The translations under genes and the position numbers were made by a program. From assembly GCF_001427875.1 (NCBI RefSeq), contig NZ_LMHK01000003.1:186001-250000 (forward strand): DNA of 64,000 nucleotides. Direction: 5' to 3'. Shown here piece after piece: positions 16,595-26,054 of the stretch (position 1 is its first letter; each line of letters opens with the position of its first letter). The notes beneath the pieces are model-generated. The model did not search any database and was not told the DNA's origin. It saw nothing but the letters and a program-made list of their open reading frames with translations. This DNA comes from Devosia sp. Root685 (lineage in GTDB: Bacteria > Pseudomonadota > Alphaproteobacteria > Rhizobiales > Devosiaceae).

Positions 16595-18400
16595 ATGACC
16601 ACGCCGATCAAAAACATCCGCAATTTCTCCATCGTCGCCCATATCGACCATGGCAAGTCCACGCTCGCCGACCGGCTGATCCAGCTCACCGGCGGATTGG
16701 ACCTGCGTGAGATGAAGGAACAGGTCCTCGATTCGATGGATATCGAGCGCGAGCGCGGCATCACCATCAAGGCGCAGACCGTGCGCCTCAATTATAAGGC
16801 CAAGGACGGCGAGGACTATGTCCTCAACCTCATCGACACGCCCGGCCACGTCGATTTCGCCTATGAAGTCAGCCGCTCCATGGCCGCCGTCGAAGGCTCG
16901 CTGCTGGTGGTCGACGCCTCCCAGGGCGTCGAGGCGCAGACCCTTGCCAACGTCTATCACGCGCTCGACGCCAATCACGAAATCGTCCCCGTCCTCAACA
17001 AGGTCGATCTGCCCGCCGCGGATATTCCGCGCGTCAAAACGCAGATCGAGGACGTTATCGGCATCGACGCGTCCGACGCGCTCGAAATCTCGGCCAAGAC
17101 CGGCCTTGGCATCGACACCGTGCTCGAAGCCATCGTCACCCGCCTCCCCGCCCCCAAGGGCGACATCGACGCGCCGCTCAAAGCCCTCTTGGTCGATAGC
17201 TGGTACGACACCTATCTCGGCGTCGTCGTTCTCGTCCGCATCATGGATGGCGTGATGAAGAAGGGCCAGCGCATCCGCATGATGGCCTCGGGCGCCGTTT
17301 ACGAGCTCGATCGCGTCGCCGTGCAGACCCCGAAACTGGTGGAAGTCAAGGAGCTTACACCCGGCGAACTCGGCGTTTTCACCGCCTCGATCAAGGAAGT
17401 GGCAGATACCAATGTCGGCGATACCATCACCGACGATCGCAAGCCCACCGCCACCCCGCTGCCCGACTTCCGTCCCGCCCAGCCCGTGGTGTTCTGTGGC
17501 CTCTTCCCGGTTGATGCGTCCGACTTCGACGAACTGCGCGCCGCCATGGGCAAGCTGCGCCTCAACGACGCCAGTTTTTCCTTCGAAATGGAAACCTCTG
17601 CTGCGCTCGGCTTCGGTTTCCGCTGCGGCTTTTTGGGCCTCTTGCATCTCGAAATCATCCAGGAACGCCTCTCCCGCGAGTTCGATCTCGATCTGATCGC
17701 CACCGCCCCTTCGGTGGTCTACGAAGTGCAGATGACTTCGGGCGAAACGATCCTGCTGCACAATCCGGCTGATTTGCCCGATGTGATGAAGATCGAAGAA
17801 ATCCGCGAGCCCTGGATCAAGGCGACGATCCTGACGCCCGACGAATATCTCGGCGCGATCCTAAAGCTCTGCCAGGACCGCCGCGGCATCCAGAACAACC
17901 TGTCCTATGTCGGCAATCGCGCCATGGTCGAATACGACCTGCCGCTCAACGAAGTGGTCTTCGATTTCTATGATCGATTGAAGTCGATCTCGAAGGGCTA
18001 TGCGAGTTTTGATTATCACCTCGATACCCATCGTGAGGGCGATCTGGTGAAACTCTCGATTCTGGTCAATGCCGAGCCGGTCGACGCGCTCTCCATGCTG
18101 GTGCATAGGTCTGTCGCCGAATCACGCGGCCGCCTGATGTGCGAAAAGCTCAAGGAGCTGATCCCGCCCCATCTCTTCGTTATCCCGATCCAGGCCGCCA
18201 TCGGCGGCAAGATCATCGCCCGCGAAACCGTCCGCGCCATGCGCAAAGACGTCACCGCAAAATGCTATGGCGGCGACGCGACGCGTAAACGCAAGCTCTT
18301 GGACAAGCAGAAAAAAGGCAAAGCCAAGATGCGCCAATACGGCAACGTCAACATTCCGCAAGAAGCGTTTATTAAGGCGCTGAAGATGGGCGACGAGTAG
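16595..18400 (+). CDS. lepA: elongation factor 4 (LepA)
   Basis: A 601-residue translational GTPase that back-translocates stalled ribosomes and aids 30S assembly. Visible are G1 [10 protein letters not shown]2 [12 protein letters not shown]3 DTPGHVDF, G4 NKVDLPAAD, domains II and III, and the LepA-specific C-terminus ([14 protein letters not shown]-type basic tail, [12 protein letters not shown]). Full normal length. The ATG at 16595 gives the conserved [20 protein letters not shown] start. It lies next to the AT-richer methylase island. Confidence 0.97.
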   Translation: MTTPIKNIRNFSIVAHIDHGKSTLADRLIQLTGGLDLREMKEQVLDSMDIERERGITIKAQTVRLNYKAKDGEDYVLNLIDTPGHVDFAYEVSRSMAAVEGSLLVVDASQGVEAQTLANVYHALDANHEIVPVLNKVDLPAADIPRVKTQIEDVIGIDASDALEISAKTGLGIDTVLEAIVTRLPAPKGDIDAPLKALLVDSWYDTYLGVVVLVRIMDGVMKKGQRIRMMASGAVYELDRVAVQTPKLVEVKELTPGELGVFTASIKEVADTNVGDTITDDRKPTATPLPDFRPAQPVVFCGLFPVDASDFDELRAAMGKLRLNDASFSFEMETSAALGFGFRCGFLGLLHLEIIQERLSREFDLDLIATAPSVVYEVQMTSGETILLHNPADLPDVMKIEEIREPWIKATILTPDEYLGAILKLCQDRRGIQNNLSYVGNRAMVEYDLPLNEVVFDFYDRLKSISKGYASFDYHLDTHREGDLVKLSILVNAEPVDALSMLVHRSVAESRGRLMCEKLKELIPPHLFVIPIQAAIGGKIIARETVRAMRKDVTAKCYGGDATRKRKLLDKQKKGKAKMRQYGNVNIPQEAFIKALKMGDE

Positions 18401-18429
18401 TCACTTCCTCACCCGTCGTCCGTTCTGCT

Positions 18430-19236
18430 TCAACTCGTAATCAGAAGTTCCGTAGATTGTGCGCGATGCATTGCTTTCGCGGCAATAACGCTGTGCCGGC
18501 CCAACTGTCGGTGATGTCCAAAATCACGATATAGATCGCGCACGCTCTCGTGATCTGCGTTGGTTATGGCAAACAAAGCGCCACGCGCGGCTGCTCGTCT
18601 TATTGCGTCACGCAAGCGAACTTGGTCGTTCCACGCAAATATGTTCTGATTATACTTCACGAATCCATTCATATTGTGCCGAACGGTGTAAGGGGGATCC
18701 GCGAATATGAAATCCCCCTCGCCCGCCCGGTTGATCGTTTGCTCAAAATCCGACGTTGCGAGTTCTGCGCCTTGGAGCGCTGCGGACCAAGCGATGAAGT
18801 TGTCTGCGGTCGAAATGACAGTTTGTTTCGTGCCGATGGGGACATTGAATTGACCCTTTAGATTCTCGCGATAGAGCCCGTTCCAGCAGGTCCTGTTCAA
18901 GTATAAGAACTGCGCCGCTCTTTCCGCTAGATCTGGGAAGCTCCTCGATCTCGTTTCGTAGTAGTAGCTTTTGGAGTGCGCTGCGGCGTGCCCCTGAAGA
19001 AGGAGAACAAGCCGGTCCAAATCGTCCCGTATAGCGACGTAGACCTCGATCAAGCGTTCATTGGAATCACTCAATACCGCCCGCTCTGGCCCAGTTTCGA
19101 AAAAAACGGCTCCGCCGCCTAGAAACGGCTCAACGTACCTTCCGGGGAAGCTAGGCGTTGCAAACTGCCCGCTTTCGAACATCCACCGCTTGCCACCCGC
19201 CCACTTCAGGAACGGCTTCAAAGGTTCTTTACTCAT
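18430..19236 (-). CDS. Dam-type adenine-specific DNA methyltransferase (class D12)
   Basis: A 268-residue N6-adenine methyltransferase of the alpha/D12 (Dam, DpnM) group. It shows FLKWAGGK at 9-16, the AdoMet motif I VEPFLGGGAVFF (about 35-46), LNRTCWNGLYREN with FNVPIG (about 113-134, the Dam-type target-recognition block) and the catalytic DPPY at 180-183. GATC or a related site is the likely target by family analogy, not shown. Its ATG overlaps the stop of the upstream DGQHR gene (ATGA), so the two are translationally coupled. Base composition is lower in GC than neighbours. It most likely protects host DNA from the partner effector. Confidence 0.9.
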   Translation of the reverse strand: MSKEPLKPFLKWAGGKRWMFESGQFATPSFPGRYVEPFLGGGAVFFETGPERAVLSDSNERLIEVYVAIRDDLDRLVLLLQGHAAAHSKSYYYETRSRSFPDLAERAAQFLYLNRTCWNGLYRENLKGQFNVPIGTKQTVISTADNFIAWSAALQGAELATSDFEQTINRAGEGDFIFADPPYTVRHNMNGFVKYNQNIFAWNDQVRLRDAIRRAAARGALFAITNADHESVRDLYRDFGHHRQLGRHSVIAAKAMHRAQSTELLITS

Positions 19237-21581
19237 ACTGGAAATTTCGGGCTAACTTCAGTTCGCAACCACTCAATAAAATTCAGATCTTCGTCTGTAT
19301 ACGTTTTCAATTGATTCTTATGTGCAGCGATATTTCTCAATTCATTGAAGTCCTGGATCCAAGATAGGTAATACTTTTGACCAGTCCTCTCCTCTGATTT
19401 TGGATTTTTAAAAGCATGCTCGAAATGAGACCAGTTGTTGGGCTGTTTAACAATTTCTGCTAAATCAACAATATTTAGATAAGCCTCTTTCGGCTTACGA
19501 CGCGACTTGTCTCGCTGCTGCGCCTCGAAAGCGTTCCGCCTAATTCGCTCGCTTTCAACCCCAGTTTCCCAAAACGCTTGCTCATCACTGGCCAACCGAT
19601 GCGTGCCATGCACCTGCTTGAGCGTGTCGATCACGTAGTTGGTCAGACGCTCGGACAGCTTCATGAGAAACTGATTTACTTCATCTATCTTGTCCGAGTT
19701 GCTCTGCTCAACCCACCGCAGGAACTCTTCGGTGCCAAAATCGGAGTGAGTATCAGTCAGGATCCTCATCAAGTGATACGCGTACTCCTTCACACCGCCC
19801 TCACCGAATTTGCGTGAGAACTTTTCTTTGACCAACTCGTCAGGTGCATCCCTGATAAATTTGTAAATCGGCTCGCAAAAGGTGATGATGTGCGCAGCAA
19901 AGTCCGGCGATTTTAGAAGCTGAAAGTCCAGAGCCTTTTTGTGCGATAAGTAACTTACGACCTCGGCGATAACGGAGAGGTGGGCGCGCAGCCCCGGATT
20001 GATCGCGATAAACGCGTCCCTACCGCTCTCCCAACGCTTCGGATTAGCCTCTCGGACCTTTTCAAAATACGCGTTGAGGACGCTTGAGGCCCGCGCGACA
20101 GTTTCGTCATCGGTCGCGCCAGTAAGGGGGCCGGGCGCGACAGAGGAACCAGCAAGCCGTCCGACTAGTCCGGACCGACGAAATCCATTTACTGCCTCAG
20201 AAATTGTAAGATTCTGGTTAGGCTCTGCCGGAACACCATGTACCGCGAAACGCCGGGACAGGGGGCTAGTTTTGTCGGTATTTAGGGCGCGCACAACAGC
20301 CGAAGCAAGCGCAGACAGCGCCGTAGACGGGTCAGCATCGCCCATCCGAATATCCGCCAACAGACTTACCAGAAGTCCCTTAGGCACGCTCTTTTGCTTG
20401 TGATTTATAGTGATAAATAGGTCGGCCTCCTTCTGAACTGCCATCTTTTCAAAGGCTAAAACAAACAAACTCTGGTCGAGATGTTTGTCCGTAAGGTGAG
20501 AAAAACCGTACAGGCGGTGCTGTCCGTCGATAATCCACGCAGAACGATATTTTGACGGCAGAGTGAGCCAACCGAACTTTATGTTGGGATCCGTATTTTC
20601 TGCATTGGAGATGAGATCGAACCTCGGCGCATCGGAAAAATTGACCAATATGTTCGTGGGAAAGAAACCACCCTTGGAGATATACTCTCCTATCTCTTTG
20701 ATTCTACTTGAAGATATCATCCGCTGATACGCAGGACGGCCATCGGGGTGATTGAGTGCCTGATGGTTTATGAATGCAATTTTCTGTAGGTTTCGCGGCG
20801 TAGTCACGAAACTGTAGAAGACTTCGCCACCAATTTTACCTCGGATTGCGGGCAATTTGATATCGGACAAACCCGGAACTTTTTGGCCTCGAAGAAACTC
20901 TCCAAGTATCTGATATTTTCCGGCAGGCCCCATGTGCCGCACAAATGTCTCGAAGTACTGAAGCTCATTCTCGGTGAGAATTTTTATGCCGTGAGCTTCT
21001 GCTCTTTCCACGTCTGGCACCGACCAAAGTATGTTGCTGGTCGCATATATCCAAATTATTTTTGGCCTATGCCCGTTCTTCTGTTTCTTGTTTATCGACT
21101 CTCTGAAATATTTCTGAAGCGAAACGGTCTCTTGGATGTCTTTCTGAAGCGACCGCCGCCCACGCTCCAATTTCGATTTGCATTCGATCACGACCGCCGT
21201 TTCGTCGTCTTCGGCATAGACGTCGATTTGCTTACGTCCTTTGGAGCCATCCCCTCGGATGAATGAAATCTTGAAATTCGTGCCGTTGAGGGTCCTGTAG
21301 CCCATGGATCGGAATAGGCACCACACGCGATCCTCTAGCAAACGCTCGTGGCCCTTTGGGCGCTTTAAGCGAGCCGCACGTTTTCCGGGTCGCTGTAGTG
21401 CCCAACCTTTAGCCTCTTCCGCCTCAATATCGGCAGGATGCACACTCTTTAAGTCGTACTCGTTCTTGCGCCTACGATACTCCGACGCCAGCGAAGTGAC
21501 GTCATCCAACAGTGGTGAAAGGAAATTGGAATCGTCCTCGTAGACCTCCAAGGCCTCGACGACGTCATCGCCAGTATTCAT
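19233..21581 (-). CDS. DGQHR-domain protein with N-terminal PD-(D/E)XK nuclease and C-terminal HEPN-like motif
   Basis: A 782-residue multidomain protein. Residues ~75-215 look like a restriction-endonuclease-like fold: HERLLEDRVW helix, then D120 in KQIDVYAED and E133-C-K135 (D-x12-E-x-K). Residues ~240-460 form a DGQHR/DndB-like domain with DGQHR at 352-356 and the downstream FITINHKQKSV motif (389-399). The C-terminal ~80 residues end in a helical region with R749-N-x3-H754, matching the R-x4-6-H motif of HEPN RNases. DGQHR proteins occur in DNA phosphorothioation and deazaguanine DNA-modification loci. Coupling to a Dam methylase by a 4-bp overlap, low GC and domain make-up suggest a two-gene anti-phage system. 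Domain calls are by eye. Confidence 0.75.
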   Translation of the reverse strand: MNTGDDVVEALEVYEDDSNFLSPLLDDVTSLASEYRRRKNEYDLKSVHPADIEAEEAKGWALQRPGKRAARLKRPKGHERLLEDRVWCLFRSMGYRTLNGTNFKISFIRGDGSKGRKQIDVYAEDDETAVVIECKSKLERGRRSLQKDIQETVSLQKYFRESINKKQKNGHRPKIIWIYATSNILWSVPDVERAEAHGIKILTENELQYFETFVRHMGPAGKYQILGEFLRGQKVPGLSDIKLPAIRGKIGGEVFYSFVTTPRNLQKIAFINHQALNHPDGRPAYQRMISSSRIKEIGEYISKGGFFPTNILVNFSDAPRFDLISNAENTDPNIKFGWLTLPSKYRSAWIIDGQHRLYGFSHLTDKHLDQSLFVLAFEKMAVQKEADLFITINHKQKSVPKGLLVSLLADIRMGDADPSTALSALASAVVRALNTDKTSPLSRRFAVHGVPAEPNQNLTISEAVNGFRRSGLVGRLAGSSVAPGPLTGATDDETVARASSVLNAYFEKVREANPKRWESGRDAFIAINPGLRAHLSVIAEVVSYLSHKKALDFQLLKSPDFAAHIITFCEPIYKFIRDAPDELVKEKFSRKFGEGGVKEYAYHLMRILTDTHSDFGTEEFLRWVEQSNSDKIDEVNQFLMKLSERLTNYVIDTLKQVHGTHRLASDEQAFWETGVESERIRRNAFEAQQRDKSRRKPKEAYLNIVDLAEIVKQPNNWSHFEHAFKNPKSEERTGQKYYLSWIQDFNELRNIAAHKNQLKTYTDEDLNFIEWLRTEVSPKFPV

Positions 21582-21716
21582 TGCAGTGTTTGCCCCCTAC
21601 TACGAACACAAGAATCGGCCGCCGACGGTATGTCAAGCATGTCCGCCTCGGGAGACTGTTATCCCCGCCATTCGACAGTCCGGTATCCTACCGTGGCAAC
21701 TGTGTAGGAGACCTCC

Positions 21717-22244
21717 ATGCCCACCGCCCTTCCCCAAATCACCCACCACCTCGCAGAGCGCCACGAGGCGCTCTGGCTCCGCCTTTCCGCCCTCCACAAG
21801 GACGTTTGCGCCATCGCCACCAAAAAGCCGGAGGCGCCGGTGGGGAATACCGAGCGGGCCACGGTGGAAGGGTTGATCAGCGATTGCCGGCCGTTTCTCA
21901 AGAAGCCGGCGGATCGGCTGCCCGTCGCCGCGCAACACTTTGCCGGGCTCGCGCTGCAATTGGGCCAGGTGCTGGCCATGCTGGAGGATTTTGAAAATCG
22001 CCATGCCTTTTGGGATGGCAAGGCGGGTTGCCGGGTTTGGCGCGTCGCTGGCCCGACACTGCCCATGGCGCGGCTGCGCGCGGAAGTGCCGCCCTTTGAG
22101 CTCAAGACATATAAGGGCCGCGATATGCGGGAGGCTCTGGCCAAGCTGATGAATGCCAAGGAGAGCCGGGTTTATGAGGCCGGCTTTGCCGCCGGGCGCG
22201 CGGCGCGGTTGGGGGCGCCGCCGGTCGATGAAAATTCGATTTGA
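21717..22244 (+). CDS. hypothetical protein
   Basis: A 175-residue cytosolic protein with a good TAGGAGACC ribosome site. It is mostly helical and charged, with MPTALPQITHHLAERHEALW at the start and a basic/Ala-rich C-terminus (ESRVYEAGFAAGRAARLGAP). No domain is recognised. It borders the AT-richer island but has the high GC of the host, so it is probably the resident neighbour, not part of the island. Confidence 0.55.
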   Translation: MPTALPQITHHLAERHEALWLRLSALHKDVCAIATKKPEAPVGNTERATVEGLISDCRPFLKKPADRLPVAAQHFAGLALQLGQVLAMLEDFENRHAFWDGKAGCRVWRVAGPTLPMARLRAEVPPFELKTYKGRDMREALAKLMNAKESRVYEAGFAAGRAARLGAPPVDENSI

Positions 22245-22430
22245 AAAACTTATCCCCGGTCCCCCGGCGGGGTTTAGATTAAAACCCATCACCTCGCACG
22301 GGCAGGTCTGCATGCGAACTGAGCGGGGTGTACCGGTCGCGGTCCCGTTCGCATGGGAAAGCGGGTTCGGGCATCGGTCCCTCGCGACGAGCGATCAAGA
22401 GGCGCTGTGGATGCTGTCCAAAAACCCGGC

Positions 22431-22488
22431 CCCCGGGGTGGCTTTTGCCCCATTTCTAAATTCCCAAGGAGCAAATGCCACCTCGGGG
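22431..22488. other. long imperfect hairpin, possible structured RNA
   Basis: CCCCGGGGTGGC (22431-22442) pairs with GCCACCTCGGGG (22477-22488) with one G-U. TTTTGC and GCAAA continue the stem inward to about 17 bp, leaving a ~22-nt AT-rich loop with AAGGAG. Function and direction of transcription are unknown. Confidence 0.4.
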
Positions 22489-22568
22489 TCTGCTCATTTG
22501 CAATTTAACCGGAGGCGGCAACGTCGGCCGGGGTTTTGGCTTGGGCTCAAAATTCCCCACCAACGCGA

Positions 22569-22596
22569 TGTCACCCCGGCCTGCGCCGGGATGACA
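22569..22596. repeat. dispersed palindrome (family A)
   Basis: TGTCACCCCGGC-CTGC-GCCGGGATGACA, 12-nt arms with one mismatch, related to the palindrome at 5374-5409. Confidence 0.65.
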
Positions 22597-22622
22597 CGCA
22601 GTGGGTGTGAAACCCCCGCGCC

Positions 22623-22658
22623 AAAAAACAAAACCCCTCCCCACACGAAGCGGGAAGG
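22623..22658 (-). terminator. probable Rho-independent terminator of gcd
   Basis: On the minus strand a CCTTCCC/GGGGAGG stem (22636-22658, one G-U) is followed by a T-rich tract (complement of 22623-22633). It lies about 25 nt after the gcd stop. Confidence 0.5.
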
Positions 22659-22681
22659 AGCAAAAACCCAAAAGACCAAAA

Positions 22682-25006
22682 TCAGTTGGGCAGGGCGAAG
22701 GCCATGACGTAGTCGCCCTTGTCTTCTGAATAGGGCGCGCCGCCGACGGAAATGAGCACATATTGCTTGCCCGTTGCGGGGGAAACATAGGTCATGGGCG
22801 TGGCGCTCGAGCCGACCGGGAGCGGGTACTTCCACACTTCGTCGCCGTTTTCGGCGTCATAGGCGCGGATGTAATAGTCCTGGTAGCCGGCAAAGAAGAC
22901 GAGGCCGCCGGCCGTGGCCGAGGTGCCGGCATATGTCGGCAAGCCCATGGGCATGGGGAGCTTGGTCTTGATGCCCAGGGGCCCGAGCTGTTCGGCGGTG
23001 CCGGCCGGCACCTGCCAGGCGATCTGGCGGGTGTTCATGTCGATGGCCGTGACGGTGCCGAAGGGCGGGTTGACGCAGGGCACGCCGAGCGGGGAAACCC
23101 ACATTTCGGTGGCCATGCCATAGGGCGTGCCATGCTGGGGCGAGGGGCCGTGGCCGGTATCGTCGGCATGGACGCTTTCGGCGAAGGCTTCGTAGTCGTC
23201 GCGCGGCACCAGGGCGAACTTGCTCGGGGCGCGCACGTCGTTGACGAAGACGCGGTTATTGGGGATGTCGACCGAGACCGAACCCCAGTTGAGCCCGCCG
23301 ATATTACCCGGCTGGGAGATCACGTAGTCGAGCCCGATGGGGGTGAAGTCACCCTCGTAGCGCAACTGCTTGAAGGCGATGCGGCACATGAGCTGGTCGA
23401 ACATGGTCAGCCCCCACATCTTGGCTTCGGTCAGATGTTCCGCCCCGATCGTGGGCATGCCGACCGAATAGGGCTGGGTGGGGGAGAGATATTCCTCCGG
23501 CACATGCCCGGTCTGGGGCACGGGCTTTTCCTCGACATCGGCCAGCGGCTCGCCCGTCGCGCGATCGAGAAGGAACAGCTGACCGCGCTTGGTGGTCTGC
23601 AGCACGGCGGCAAGCGTGCCGCCCTTGCCATCGGGCAGATCGAGCAGAGCCGGTTGGCTGGGCAGGTCATAGTCCCAGAGGTCGTGATGGACGGTCTGGA
23701 ACTTCCAGCGCTCGCGGCCGGTATTGACGTCGAGCGCCACGAGGCTGGCATTGTATTCGTCGGCAAAAGGCGGGCGATTGCCGCCAAAATAGTCCGGCGT
23801 CGTATTGCCGAGCGGGGCGTAGATCAGGCCCAGCGTGTCGTCATAGGCGGCCGTGGTCCACATGTTTGGCGTGCCGCGGGTATAGGTCTGGCCCGGCAGG
23901 GGCAGTCGGGTGATGGCCTTGTTGCCGAGGTCCCAGGCCCAGTCGAGTTCGCCGGTGATCACATTGAAGGCGCGGATGACGCCCGAAGGTTCGCCCACCA
24001 TCTGGTTGTCGACCACCCAGCCGCCGACCACGATCTTGTCGCGAGCAACGAGAGGCGCCGAGGTCTGGAAATAGAAGCCGGGGATGATTTCGCCCATGTT
24101 TTCGCCCAGCGACACGACGCCATTGGTGCCGAAATCGGGGCAGACGGCGCCGGTCTTGGCGTCGATGGCAAAGAGGCGCGCATCCATGGTGGTCATGATC
24201 AGGCGCGTATTGCAGAGCGCGCCATCGGCTTGCTGGTCAACGGGCAGTTCATAGTAGCCGAGGCCCCGGCAGCGCTGCCAGAAGGGGCCGCTGGCCTTGG
24301 GGTCGAACTTCCACACTTCCGCGCCGCTATCGCCATCGATGGCGATGATGACATTGGAGGTGGTGCAGGAATAAACGAGGTTGCCGATCTGCAGCGGCGT
24401 GTTCTGGTCAAGCCCGATATCACCTCGCCCGGTCCGATAGGTCCAGGCGAGGTCGAGATCCCCGACGTTGTCGCGGTTGATCTGGTCAAAGGGCGAATAG
24501 CGGAGGCCCGCCGTGGTGCGGCCATAAGAGGTCCAGTTGGCCGGCGTATTGTCGCCGACAGCCGGTTGATAGGCCGGAATATCGGCTGAGGGGCGCACGA
24601 CGCCCTGGGGCTGGAAGGCAAAGGCAAAACCGGCGGCAAAGAGCACGGCCGCAAAAGCCGCGCCGCCATAATAGGCGCCGCTGCGGACGGGCCGTGCGAG
24701 GGCCGGCGTGAAGAGAAGGGCAAAACCAGCCAGCGCCAGCGGCGCCATGAGACGGGCAAAGAGCGGCCAGAATTCAAGCCCGGCTTCCCAGATGGCCCAG
24801 GGCACGCTCAGCACGGCAACGAGGAGCACGAGTTGCCCCCCGAGAGCCTTGTCGCGCAGCATCAAGACCGCCGCGACCAGATAGACCACGCCGACAATGG
24901 CGTAATAGGCCGAGCCCCCAAGCGTAATCAGCCATAGGCCACCACCCGCCAGACCCACGCCGATCAGCGCAAGGACAATGGCGTATAACCGCGCCAGCAG
25001 TTTCAT
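22682..25006 (-). CDS. gcd: membrane-bound PQQ-dependent glucose dehydrogenase
   Basis: A 774-residue quinoprotein that oxidises glucose (or other aldoses) to gluconolactone in the periplasm and passes electrons to ubiquinone. The N-terminal ~150 residues hold about five transmembrane helices (LYAIVLALIGVGLAGGGLWL and following). The rest is an eight-bladed PQQ propeller with characteristic mGDH segments: NWTSYGRTTAGLRYSPFDQI, QNTPLQIGNLVYSC, FQTSAPLV, QTVHHDLWDYDLPSQP and GGLVFFAGYQDYYIRAYD. Length is close to E. coli Gcd. No pqq synthesis genes are in the window. AGGTGA precedes the ATG. Confidence 0.93.
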   Translation of the reverse strand: MKLLARLYAIVLALIGVGLAGGGLWLITLGGSAYYAIVGVVYLVAAVLMLRDKALGGQLVLLVAVLSVPWAIWEAGLEFWPLFARLMAPLALAGFALLFTPALARPVRSGAYYGGAAFAAVLFAAGFAFAFQPQGVVRPSADIPAYQPAVGDNTPANWTSYGRTTAGLRYSPFDQINRDNVGDLDLAWTYRTGRGDIGLDQNTPLQIGNLVYSCTTSNVIIAIDGDSGAEVWKFDPKASGPFWQRCRGLGYYELPVDQQADGALCNTRLIMTTMDARLFAIDAKTGAVCPDFGTNGVVSLGENMGEIIPGFYFQTSAPLVARDKIVVGGWVVDNQMVGEPSGVIRAFNVITGELDWAWDLGNKAITRLPLPGQTYTRGTPNMWTTAAYDDTLGLIYAPLGNTTPDYFGGNRPPFADEYNASLVALDVNTGRERWKFQTVHHDLWDYDLPSQPALLDLPDGKGGTLAAVLQTTKRGQLFLLDRATGEPLADVEEKPVPQTGHVPEEYLSPTQPYSVGMPTIGAEHLTEAKMWGLTMFDQLMCRIAFKQLRYEGDFTPIGLDYVISQPGNIGGLNWGSVSVDIPNNRVFVNDVRAPSKFALVPRDDYEAFAESVHADDTGHGPSPQHGTPYGMATEMWVSPLGVPCVNPPFGTVTAIDMNTRQIAWQVPAGTAEQLGPLGIKTKLPMPMGLPTYAGTSATAGGLVFFAGYQDYYIRAYDAENGDEVWKYPLPVGSSATPMTYVSPATGKQYVLISVGGAPYSEDKGDYVMAFALPN

Positions 25007-25224
25007 GAATCACCTGTTTTCAAAAGGACGGCCGAAAGACGCTGGGCCGAGAAGGCCTACTTCGCCTTGCCAGATGAGCTTATCGCCGCGCCGGCCCGAC
25101 GTATAGGTCAAGACATAAACATGAAGCGGCATGCGCCTCGGGGGCAGGGGTTGTCAAGTTGGGCATGCCCCTGCCGAGAATCCCCCTTGCCGATAGGGCA
25201 AGACCCAGGCGTGCGACAGCCAAA

Positions 25225-25247
25225 GAAAAAGGCCGGCATTGCCGGCC
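25225..25247 (-). terminator. Rho-independent terminator of the L,D-transpeptidase gene
   Basis: A perfect GGCCGGC-ATT-GCCGGCC stem (25231-25247) followed on the minus strand by TTTTTCTTTGG, 12 nt after the stop codon at 25260. Confidence 0.9.
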
Positions 25248-25259
25248 CTTCCCAAAGGA

Positions 25260-25967
25260 TCAAATGACCGACTGATCGGCCAGGACGACGATGGGCGAGC
25301 CGTTGGGCACGCGGTCATGCAGGTCGATGATGTCCTGGAACAGGAGCCGCACGCAGCCCGAAGACACGGCCTTGCCGATCGAATGCACGTCCATATTGCC
25401 ATGCACGCGATAGAGCGTGTCCTTGTTGCCCTGATGGATATAGAGGGCGCGGGGACCGAGGGCGTTTTCGAGCCCAGGCGGCTGACCATGGCGATATTTT
25501 TCGATTTCCGGCTGGCGATCGATCATTTCGGATGGTGGGGTCCAGGTCGGCCATTTGCGCTTGTAGGCGATATGGGCGCGGCCATTCCATTCAAAGCCCG
25601 CGCGGCCAATGCCAACGCCGTAGCGCATGGCGCGGCCATCGGGCATGGTCCAGTAAAGGAAACGGTTGGCGGTATCGACGACCACCGTTCCGGGCTTCTC
25701 GCCGGTAATATTGTCCACTTCCTGGCGCCAATAGATCGGATCGAGCAGGTGGATGGGCGCGGCGGGGATGGGGAAATCCTCATCCGGCAGCGGGCCATAC
25801 ATGGCCAGAACCTCGGGCGGCACGATACGGCCTGCGGGTTCTGCGGTGGCAACGGCCGAGCGGGTGGAGCCGGTGGTCGTGCAACCGGCAAGGGCAAGGG
25901 CGCCGAGGCTGGCAAGGCCAGCCAGCACGGCGCGGCGCGACGGGTGCGCGCTGATGATATCAGTCAC
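25260..25967 (-). CDS. L,D-transpeptidase (YkuD domain) lipoprotein
   Basis: A 235-residue peptidoglycan L,D-transpeptidase. It has a twin-arginine-like N-terminus (SRRAVLAGLASLGALALAGC) with the lipobox LAGC, so it is probably lipidated and anchored in the envelope. The catalytic YkuD motif is intact: YRVHGNMDVHSIGKAVSSGC followed by VRL, with His, Ser-Gly and the nucleophilic Cys. It would form 3-3 crosslinks or attach proteins to peptidoglycan. Monocistronic, with its own terminator. Confidence 0.92.
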   Translation of the reverse strand: MTDIISAHPSRRAVLAGLASLGALALAGCTTTGSTRSAVATAEPAGRIVPPEVLAMYGPLPDEDFPIPAAPIHLLDPIYWRQEVDNITGEKPGTVVVDTANRFLYWTMPDGRAMRYGVGIGRAGFEWNGRAHIAYKRKWPTWTPPSEMIDRQPEIEKYRHGQPPGLENALGPRALYIHQGNKDTLYRVHGNMDVHSIGKAVSSGCVRLLFQDIIDLHDRVPNGSPIVVLADQSVI

Positions 25968-26054
25968 AAAAATATCCTCGGCCCCGCAAGGGGGCGCTAA
26001 ACGAAGGGCAGAGCCCGGAGGGGCTCTAAGGGAAGGAAAGGAGAAGGGCTTCGT

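Larger units (their letters stand above)
22245..22681. other. 437-bp intergenic region with hairpins, no supported gene
   Basis: An open frame crosses this interval (22153-22707, plus) but runs through a family A palindrome and a terminator and has no domain, so I do not call it. The region holds a long hairpin (22431-22488), a family A repeat (22569-22596) and a terminator-like stem for gcd (22623-22658). No tRNA or known riboswitch was recognised. Confidence 0.6.

Noticed and set aside
16541-17761. 406-codon minus-strand frame
   Set aside because: Antisense to lepA, which is certain.
22153-22707. 184-codon plus-strand frame in the gap before gcd
   Set aside because: It passes through a family A palindrome and the gcd terminator and has no ribosome site or recognisable domain.
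22763-24589. 608-codon plus-strand frame
   Set aside because: Antisense to gcd; all PQQ-propeller motifs are on the other strand.
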